From contig OY294049.1 in NCBI GenBank assembly GCA_958510825.1, positions 4,712,001 to 4,776,000 of the forward strand: a stretch of DNA of 64,000 bases. Reading direction: 5' to 3'. A program made the position numbers and the translations under genes. Below the pieces are notes generated by a model. That model made no database searches. It had not been told where the DNA came from and saw only the letters and a program-made list of their open reading frames with translations. The number at the start of each line of letters is the position of its first letter. The first letter of the stretch is position 1. The DNA comes from Brachypterus glaber. Lineage: Eukaryota > Arthropoda > Insecta > Coleoptera > Kateretidae. Below, in pieces: positions 57,701-64,000 of this stretch.

Positions 57701-60700
57701 CCGCTCACTGCTACACTTTCCGGCCAACCAAATAAATACTGCCCAGGTAGCAAAATAACATGACATTCACGTGAAAGTCACGTTAATATGTGACATGTGA
57801 TGTTAAGATTGTAGTCTCATTTAACAAGAATGTAGCATGGTGGGGATGTCCTAAGTCCGCCCCTAATAACATCACACAATGACATCCCAAAAATAACGTG
57901 TTTGTGACATCATAAATCCACATTCCTGTTATATCTAATATCTTATGGATGCCGTTACTGGTACTTTCATATTTAAATAATATTCTAGCTTTTTCTAAAT
58001 TAAAACCATTAAAAACGCTATAACCCTATAAAAAAAATCGGATTTAAAATCAATCAGTAATTGAAACAATCACAGATTGAAACAGATAGATTCTAAAACG
58101 AAATTGCAGAATATATTCCTTTAATCCGTGTCCGTAGTCTTGAGAAGCCCGGCAGAGCCCCTATCCATTGGAAATCGTATAATGTGTATACAATTTCCTT
58201 ATAATAACTTACTCTATCAACATCATCTTATATCGATTTTTTTGCTTCGAACGTCGGTAAGAAGTAAAATAACATGACATTCACGTGAAAGCCACGTTAA
58301 TATGTGACATGCGATATATTCACAGCGTTGCTAAATATTTGTTATTAAATAACATGGTTGTCACGTCTCACGTATTACGTTGCAAATGTGATGTTAAATA
58401 CATGTTATTTTTCAATATTATGTGATGTTATGATTTAGTTTAAAAATACACCCAAAAGTGATGTTAATTTCTTGTAATATAACATCCCTTGCTACCTGGG
58501 TGTATTTGTTGTATGAAAAACAAATACAGTTTTTATTTGGTTGGCTGGAAAGTGTAGCACAAATGAGATAGAGATAGAGTAGACGTCTTTTGTTTCATAA
58601 TTCTAGTTGTAGAGAGCTCCATTGAAATTGGTTTGCAGAACTTTTATTTTATGAGAAGCACTTTTGCTCATTTTCAGGTTCGTACAGAAAAGCATTTTAA
58701 TAAACATAATAGAACGTAATTTTCTTGAACCATCTAATTTTACTTTCCACGAGGAAAGTATTGCTTTTTTTCCAGTTGTAACTGTTTTTAATTATTAATG
58801 GGGCGTTCGGGTAGGACGATCTTTTAACTTTTAACTCTTTTGACTTCATCTCAATTTTCATCAACGACAATGACAGTTGCCTTAAAGTTAGCAATGGAGC
58901 CAAAAAAGTTAAAAGACCGTCCTACCCGAACGCTCAAAGTATTTTTAAAAGTTAAAAACCTAATTTTTCAAATATGAGAATTGTCAATACTAAATGCCTT
59001 TTTTACCCAGAAAAATGTATTAATTACATAAACATTTATTTAATATTTTTTTTACAAAAAAGTGGATTTTAATTCAGAAAAAGTAGTATAACATAAAGAA
59101 AAGAACATAAATTATTACATTTTAGAATAAAATGTATCTATGAATAATTGTAACTCGAAAACAAAAGATAGTGCAACAGTATTTTTTAGATGAAATAATA
59201 GCTTACTGTTATAAATTTGATTTTGATAGCTTTAATAATAACGTCAAAAAACGCCTGGTTCGTTTTGGCTGGGACACCCAGTATACAACTTACTACTATA
59301 ATATTAAATCATAAGATGAAAATTAAATTATTTGTTGTAAATTATTGTTTTTTATCAAAAGTTTTGGTTATTATATAATTTATGTAATAATATGAATGTA
59401 AAAAACTTAAGCCGTAGAAAAATTATAGTCTGCAACACATGTAGAATGGCTATTTCTTCCTCGTGGACATTCCCCTCGCCGCTGTCGCGACTCTGGTGAA
59501 AAACACCCACTCGTTCGGAATATGCATCATTCTACACTTGCTACAGAATATACTATTCTATAACAAGTCTTGTTCTTTTAAATAAAAATTAAACCCTTAG
59601 TAAATAATAAATTATAATAATAAATTTGGTGTTTTTTGTTATTGTTTAATATTTGATATTAAACAACAAAAAAAAAACAAATTTATTATTATTAGTTATT
59701 AATTAAAAGGTTTTGTAATGCATGGGCAGTTTTCTAAGAAGTATATTATGTCAAAAATAAGGGTTTAATTTTTATTTAAATAATAGGGTAATGTATGTAA
59801 TAAATTCACTTTAAAATTTAAAACAATATTATTTAATAATTTTATTATACTTAAAAGAAAAAGATTTGTTTTATAGAAAATTATATACCTAAGTTTAACT
59901 TTTGTATAAAGAAGATCGGGTTATCGTTTCATAAAATTTAGTATCTGCAATAATAATTTTATAAAGGAATTGCATAATTGTAATTAATATTAATTATTAA
60001 AAATTTGCAATACATTATAAATTTTAAAGTCATTTCAGTTATGTACAGATAAAATATAGTCAAATTAACAAATATTTAAGTAATATTTAACTTTAAAAAC
60101 TGGTCTTTTAAAATGTGATGATCATTAAAAAAAATCATGTAAAAATATAATTCATATATTAAACTAAAAAAAAAAGTTTATTGATATGATGAATTTTTAG
60201 GAAACTTGATGGTTAATTCATAGTTTTGTTTTTAAAAAAAACCAAACAAATAAATATACATTGATATAAACAAATAAATAATATTATATAAATAATATAA
60301 TATAATTTTAATTATAATTATATTATTATTATTAATAATTTTATTTATAATATACTTGAATGATGTATTTTTTATAATATGGGAATTTTTAAATTTGTTT
60401 GCCGATGACTCTTTATTATCTACAAGTGATAAGTCATTAAATAACGCTATTAAAAAAATGAATAATTTTCTTTTGAAAATACAAATGTATCTAGCTACCA
60501 ATAAATTAAAACTAAATCTTTCTAAAACAAAAGCTATGATAATAACAACAAATTATAAATACTCAAATATTGATATTAACTCAATAAATCTGGAAATAGG
60601 TGGTTCAACATTAGATTTTGTAACAGAAATTAAGTATTTAGGTGTTATTGTGGATAATAACCTCAAACAGATTGACTTACATGAGTTTGATTTTTGTTTT

Positions 60701-62708
60701 TAAAATTAAAAATGGGCTTTGTCCTTCATATTTTAATGAATTTATTATGTTTAATGAGCATGAGTATCCGACAAGAACAAGAAATAACTTTTATCTTTGT
60801 AAAACTAAATATGCATCAACAATGAATAATATATTTTTTAAAGGCTTAAATGCTTATAACTCTCTACCATTTGAAATTAAAAATTTAAATACTTTAAGAC
60901 AATTTAAAAAACAGCTTTTTATCTATTTAAAAAACCAAGCTACAGTTAGTTAATTTTAGTGTTAAGTTTGTTCAGTATTAATATTACTATATTAAGTACT
61001 AGGTGCAATATGTAAGTACCTTATTTTTTGTTAGTAAAATTTATATTTTTTGTATATTAGGAATTCCTAAATAAAGTTAAATTATTATTATTATTTAATT
61101 TAAATAAAAAATAATAAATAAATATAGTACAAATATTTATTTAAGTCACAAATCTGAAACTGAAAGATGCTAAGGTTGGTTTTCCTCATAATTGAGTTAT
61201 TAAACATTTGAACAATTAAGTATCAGATTTATATTTTACATTCCATTTCATTAGTTGAATTCTTATCTGAAATTTATTGCTTAAGCCTAACTTTTAAGGT
61301 TGGCATATCTAATAATACTAAACTAGATAAATAAATGTTACAAATAAATCTGACAATTCAATGGTCAAATTCTATTTAGTTTAAAAAGTCTTTACTATTG
61401 TGTAAAAACAGCAATATTATACAGTGCGGTCCAAAAGTCACCCCCCCTTTTAACTTTTGAACGAGTTGAGATATCGACTTCAAATTTAGAACTCTTAAAT
61501 AAGACAACTTAAACTATCTTTTAGCATATATTTAATATTTTCAGCTCTTAAAATGTGGGCAGGGGGGCATGGGGGGACTTTTTTTTTAATGGAAAGGGGG
61601 GCCGTGTGATACATCATTTTAAAGCTTATAAAATTATCTATTTAAACTAACATTTTTAAATTTTTTAAAAATGTTTTTTAAGGTTTTGATTTTTCAATTT
61701 TTTGTGCTAAAACATTCGATTTTTTAAGTTTTTTTTTATAAATTTTTATTTATGTCAACTAAAATTAGTTTAAAAGTATAATTAACATTTTTTTATGATG
61801 AAATTAGGCATTTTTAAAAAATTATTTGTTTTTTTAGAGGAATTTTGACATTAATACCCATTTTCAACCCCATTTTAAACACATTTTATAAGCTTTAAAA
61901 TGATGTATTACACGACCCCCCTTTCCATTTAAAAAAATGTGCCCCATGCCCACATTTTAAGAGCTGAAAGTATTAAATATATGCTAAAAGATAGTTTAAG
62001 TTGTCTTATTTAAAAGTTCCAAATTTGAAGTCGATATCTGAACTGGTTCAAAAGTTAAGAGGGGGGGGGGAACTTTTGGACTGCTCTCTATATGTTACCT
62101 TTGAGTGATTTTAGTAAAAGTAATGTACATAAAAATAAATAAAATACCCTATTAATAATTAATAAAATACCTAATAATAATAAATAAAATATCCTAAAAT
62201 TATACAAAAAACTGTATTATACTAACTTTTATAGCTGTACTTCTAGTCTCTGGATATTGATTAATATGTGATATGAGGGAGTCAATTCTCTGAACTAATG
62301 AATTATCAGATTCTGCTGATTGAATATTGGCAATAACTTGATTAGTTCTTGATAGAATACTGGGCTAAAATAATAAAAGAAAATTAAGAAAAATAAACTA
62401 ATCAAGATATTATTATCACTTACATCTTGATTAACACCAGTACGTTTCCATTTAGGAGGAACATATTTACTTTTATCTTTATTATCCTTTTTATCAGATA
62501 TTACAGAGGGAATATTTTGATTAGAATTTGGACGTATATCTGAAGCTTTATTGGTGTCAAAAAACCTAATTATATCACTATTGGATGGTAATTTTTGAAG
62601 TAATTGAGCTAAATCTTTGGTAACTGTAATTTGAACTAATTTTTCATTGGTAACTTTTGATAGAGTTTCTTTAATTTGGTTTAATATTTTCCATTGATTG
62701 TAAGACAT
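51457..62708 (-). CDS. PNPLA8: Calcium-independent phospholipase A2-gamma-like, patatin domain protein (PNPLA8 ortholog-like)
   Basis: The predicted protein is a membrane-lipid acyl hydrolase of the patatin-like family; the mammalian relative acts on phospholipids in mitochondria and peroxisomes. Seven exons join to a continuous 520-residue frame (exons, in order: 62708-62424, 62364-62227, 56299-56026, 54474-54269, 53061-52870, 52035-51822, 51710-51457). The oxyanion motif DGGGIRG lies at 188-194, the nucleophile elbow GVSTG at 221-225 (Ser223), and the catalytic Asp366 in DGG starts exon 6. All junctions have AG acceptors and GT donors except the last donor, which is GC. The N-terminal 140 residues are poorly conserved, and the length is shorter than the vertebrate protein (about 780), so a further 5' exon with a targeting signal may be missing. 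The gene converges with ITP. Confidence 0.93.
51822..52035 (-). CDS. PNPLA8: PNPLA8-like exon 6 (catalytic Asp)
   Basis: It begins with [11 protein letters not shown], the catalytic Asp motif followed by NNP, and continues with [16 protein letters not shown] and ILDSATDTE. The donor is AAG|GCAAGTT, a GC site matching the GC-donor consensus. A GT five bases further in would shift the frame and lose the conserved continuation TDTE-A-VHVM. Confidence 0.92.
52870..53061 (-). CDS. PNPLA8: PNPLA8-like exon 5
   Basis: 64 codons in phase 0 on both sides. It encodes [18 protein letters not shown], then [20 protein letters not shown] and GNFLHQ. The block WxAxRASSAAPxYF is highly conserved in patatin-like phospholipases. 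The acceptor is TTTTATTTTTAG and the donor CAG|GTAAAA. Confidence 0.94.
53126..53686. mobile_element. Inverted-repeat element in PNPLA8-like intron 4 with a nested MITE
   Basis: ATTAATAGGTTTTATCAAGG and GCATTGAAATCGTAAATTTT pair with ACGATTTCAATGCCACCTTG and ATAAAACCTATTAAT. A separate MITE (53465-53617) lies inside, next to the right arm. Confidence 0.7.
53465..53617. mobile_element. MITE (TAAGGCCTATCCA...TGGATATGACTTTA)
   Basis: AGCTTGCATAA pairs with TTATGCGAGC, and GCCGTGATTGGCTT with AAGCCAATCACGGC. The ends recall the element at 4986-5150. It is nested in the larger inverted repeat of intron 4. Confidence 0.75.
54269..54474 (-). CDS. PNPLA8: PNPLA8-like exon 4
   Basis: After ATTTTTTTAG, GT completes Gly233 and the exon encodes [20 protein letters not shown], then [19 protein letters not shown] and DPLCPK. 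The spacing MG...LDE...Y...VF agrees with the family downstream of the nucleophile elbow. The donor is AAA|GTAAGAAT. Confidence 0.93.
54691..55585. mobile_element. Inverted-repeat element in PNPLA8-like intron 3 with internal GGTTTACGTTAAC repeats
   Basis: Left GACGATTCGCTCACAGCAGT and AATGAGGAGAATCCAGAGCA pair with the right end (TGCTGGTT-like interior, then TGCGCTGGATTCTCCTCATT and GTGAGTGAATCGTG). The middle holds the AAAACACCAAACC / GGTTTGGTGTTTT and GTTAACGTAAACCAA / TTGGTTTACGTTAAC blocks, tandem on each side. The family fragment at 10200-10390 shares these. Confidence 0.8.
56026..56299 (-). CDS. PNPLA8: PNPLA8-like exon 3 (oxyanion hole and nucleophile Ser)
   Basis: It begins [14 protein letters not shown] after ATTATTTTAG, then [18 protein letters not shown] and [20 protein letters not shown] (DGGG oxyanion loop). 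[20 protein letters not shown] follows, with Ser223 as the nucleophile. It ends ATG G|GTAAAT, phase 1. A leftward extension of the open frame into the intron (KFKRVYRM...) is not coding. Confidence 0.95.
57535..57612. mobile_element. Small hairpin element, empty-site relative of 57709-58559
   Basis: CACCCAACCAAACAAATTCT and GTATTTACTTGGCTGGGTG-like arms pair around CTGTATTTGTTCTTTGTTGAACAAATACA. It corresponds to the outer element next door without its 759-bp insertion. Confidence 0.65.
57709..58559. mobile_element. MITE (TGCTACACTTTCCGGCCAACC ends) interrupted by another element
   Basis: TGCTACACTTTCCGGCCAAC pairs with GTTGGCTGGAAAGTGTAGCA. Its centre, AAATACTG/TGTATTTGTTG, is split by the CCCAGGTAGC element at 57742-58500. 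Without the insertion it would be about 90 bp. Confidence 0.8.
57742..58500. mobile_element. Nested element with CCCAGGTAGCAA / TTGCTACCTGGG ends
   Basis: CCCAGGTAGCAA at 57742 and TTGCTACCTGG-type end at 58500 pair (right end reads CCCTTGCTACCTGGG). The internal block AAAATAACATGACATTCACG, then TGAAAG(T/C)CACGTTAATATG, occurs twice in direct orientation (about 57753 and 58264). TGATGTTA/TAACATCA words fill the rest. Comparison with the neighbouring empty copy suggests a TG duplication. It is non-coding. Confidence 0.75.
58801..58934. mobile_element. MITE (GGGCGTTCGGGTAGGACG ends)
   Basis: GCGTTCGGGTAGGACGATCT and AGACCGTCCTACCCGAACGC are near-perfect complements, extending through TTTTAACTTTT/AAAAGTTAAAA. 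It is about 134 bp and non-coding. An open frame antisense to it is not meaningful. Confidence 0.85.
59442..59780. mobile_element. Two adjacent inverted repeats in PNPLA8-like intron 2
   Basis: First (59442-59556): GTAGAATGGCTATTTC pairs with GAATATGCATCATTCTAC around the GC-rich CCTCGCCGCTGTCGCGACTC. Second (59578-59780): TTAAATAAAAATTAAACCCT pairs with AGGGTTTAATTTTTATTTAA, with an inner AATAAATTTG/CAAATTTATT. Both are non-coding. Confidence 0.6.
60349..61090 (+). pseudogene. LINE reverse-transcriptase remnant with internal deletion
   Basis: Frame one contains [16 protein letters not shown] (catalytic FADD), then [16 protein letters not shown] and [13 protein letters not shown] second frame from about 60680 gives [21 protein letters not shown]-like [12 protein letters not shown] and [19 protein letters not shown] before a stop at 60951. 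The region between 'YLGV..DNNLK' and 'KIKNGLCP' is missing most of the usual ~150 residues. The 3' end carries AATAAAGTTAAATTATTATT, a LINE-like tail. It lies antisense inside PNPLA8-like intron 2 and is a dead fragment. Confidence 0.8.
61422..62087. mobile_element. Palindromic element, family P copy 4 (most complete)
   Basis: ACAGTGCGGTCCAAAAGTCA and CCCCCCCTTTTAACTTTTGA pair with the right end (GTTAAGAGGGGG, AACTTTTGGACTGC). Inside, CGACTTCAAATTT, AAGACAACTTAAACTATCTT, CAGCTCTTAAAATGTGGGCA and GGGGCCGTGTGATACATCAT are all mirrored. It ends 140 bp from exon 2 of the PNPLA8-like gene. Confidence 0.85.
62227..62364 (-). CDS. PNPLA8: PNPLA8-like exon 2
   Basis: 46 codons, phase 0 at both ends: [20 protein letters not shown], then [21 protein letters not shown]. 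The helical R(I/L)D/E.L..H...(Y/F)P..(R/K)..A pattern precedes the [11 protein letters not shown] block, as in the family's N-terminal helical region. The acceptor is TTATTATTTTAG and the donor AAA|GTTAGT. The intron before it is only 59 bp. Confidence 0.85.
62424..62708 (-). CDS. PNPLA8: PNPLA8-like exon 1 (likely start exon)
   Basis: ATG at 62708 opens [19 protein letters not shown], followed by a low-complexity, charged linker ([19 protein letters not shown]) and a GAT|GTAAGT donor. A short out-of-frame ATG (ATGTTCATCTAA) lies just upstream. The first 95 residues show no clear mitochondrial presequence. The upstream frame extends only to a TTG at 62738. I assign it to this gene because its phase and the 59-bp intron fit exon 2. 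Confidence 0.75.
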
Positions 62709-63266
62709 TATTATTCGATTAGATGAACATTTATACAAATATTATTCCAACATTAAAAAAAATCTAAATTAAATTATCTAATTATAGGAAATTACGAATT
62801 TAAAACACATCACACCACTTTTCTTATACAATAACAACAAAACGTCAAAACTATATTGAGGTTATGTTTTTATGGCGTATATAGATTCACCACCTGGCGG
62901 TAAAAGGCAAAAAAATATATACTAAGGTGAATAATACACGTGCGCATTTAAAATATATATAGGCATATTTTGGCAATGATTTTATTTTTAAAATTGTATA
63001 GATTTATTTAAATTGTAGAAAATGCTATTTAAACCAAATTAATTTTTAACGAGATTTTTAAATATAAAAATTAAATCTAAAATGAGTCGTTTGTAGATAT
63101 TTAAAAATATCTATATTGTTTACCAAGATGTAAATATAAGAGTATAATAATAATATTATTAAACATATATACATATTATAATAAAAAAGTATACATATAT
63201 ACATATTAGAGTTTCCTTCAATATAGGATTGCTCCATCTATTGAGTAATTCTAATGCCTACAACAA

Positions 63267-63371
63267 AGTCACTCCATCTGGTGGCGATTCTGGGAAATCG
63301 TCGTCGAGTTTTTCCTAACCAAAGTATTCTACTTGATATACTTTGTTCGAACCGACGCTAGATGGTGTGAC
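63267..63371. mobile_element. Imperfect inverted repeat (AGTCACTCCATCTGGTGGCG ends)
   Basis: AGTCACTCCATCTGGTGGCG pairs imperfectly with CGACGCTAGATGGTGTGAC. An inner AAAGTATTCTACTTGATATACTTT hairpin is present. The left end resembles the CACTCCGTCCGGCGGCAG block at about 46087. Confidence 0.5.
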
Positions 63372-64000
63372 ACCAAGCTTATTATAAGCGCCATCTGCTT
63401 TTATTTACAGAATACCCTGGTTTACTTAAAGTAGGTATGATGTTACCCCTCTAGATGGGAAATATATATTTAAAGAAAGCTGTTGGTTGTGCAGCGTAGG
63501 TCGATAAACTCTATCGGATAGGGAGCTGTAGTCAAATTCGCTATTTTATCAATGCTATTCTCCTCCCCGACGTGTTTTTAAAACCTATTTGCTAAACCTA
63601 TTTTGTATGTTGTTAGTGCGCGTACGTGCTGGTCGCTTATTCGGGTGCTATGTCGGTGTTAATTTTATAATTTGTGTTTATTCTTTGTTTTTTGAATGAA
63701 AAGTTTTATGAAAATGTTTATTATTTAAGTAACGCTATGGTAGAATTGGATTTTTCCTCTACGGGTAAGAGAATTTGTCAATATTTGCAGCATGACACCC
63801 CTAGTTAAAGGGCGGAATTGACATTTTGCTTTAAAATATGTTTTCCTAAATTAATCTCTTTATAAATGGTACACCTGGTATATTTTAACACGATTGCACA
63901 GATTATTATATTTTAATCAATATAGGTACCCTGTATATTAGGGCACTAGTTATTATTATTTACAAAAAATAGTATAAGGTATACCCAAAAAGGTTTAAAT
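63372..64000. other. Window end, unassigned
   Basis: No exon was recognised. A GC-richer patch at about 63610-63660 (GCGCGTACGTGCTGGTCGCT) could be a promoter or a first exon of a gene beyond the window, but there is no supporting reading frame. Confidence 0.25.

Overview
The window looks like a stretch of AT-rich, repeat-laden insect nuclear genome. There are no bacterial operons, ribosome binding sites, rRNA genes or CRISPR arrays. Two spliced, conserved genes could be reconstructed exon by exon. One is ion transport peptide (ITP, crustacean hyperglycemic hormone family), whose mature-peptide sequence and alternative exon layout are typical of insects. A beetle or another holometabolous insect with a large genome seems plausible, but the sequence does not settle the order.

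Layout. Positions 1-32 kb hold no convincing host gene. They are packed with transposon debris: palindromic MITE-like elements, two CACTA-type non-autonomous elements (one nested in another palindrome), a PIF/Harbinger-like MITE, a 1.9-kb foldback element made of CCAAT/ATTGG repeats, LINE fragments, and a dispersed repeat carrying (GACA)n runs. From 33.6 to 44.6 kb on the plus strand lies ITP: a shared exon (33646-33899), a long-form (ITP-L) exon with its own stop (41748-41868, 121 nt), and the terminal amidated-form exon (44530-44635). From 62.7 down to 51.5 kb on the minus strand lies a seven-exon patatin-like phospholipase, ortholog-like to PNPLA8/iPLA2-gamma, giving an intact 520-residue reading frame. 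Its last intron appears to be a GC-AG intron. The two genes converge. The roughly 6.5 kb between their 3' ends is filled with inverted-repeat elements, including a three-level nest of palindromes at 47.0-47.7 kb.

How the parts work together. ITP and ITP-L are alternative products of one locus: skipping or including the 121-nt exon swaps the C terminus between an amidatable LGK end and a free-acid end. Two long palindromes occupy about 63% of the 2.66-kb intron separating these alternative exons, and another long inverted repeat ends about 290 bp before the ITP start codon, so inserted DNA hairpins surround the splicing choice. PNPLA8 introns also host palindromes, a LINE fragment and a nested MITE.

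The main unexplained signals are the number of inverted-repeat elements, several nested cases with a recognisable empty site in a neighbouring copy, CCCAG-ended elements with apparent 2-bp target duplications, and a set of short palindromes that share a GC/CpG-rich apex. All calls come from reading the sequence by eye. Family names for transposons rest on termini and target-site duplications, not on database searches.
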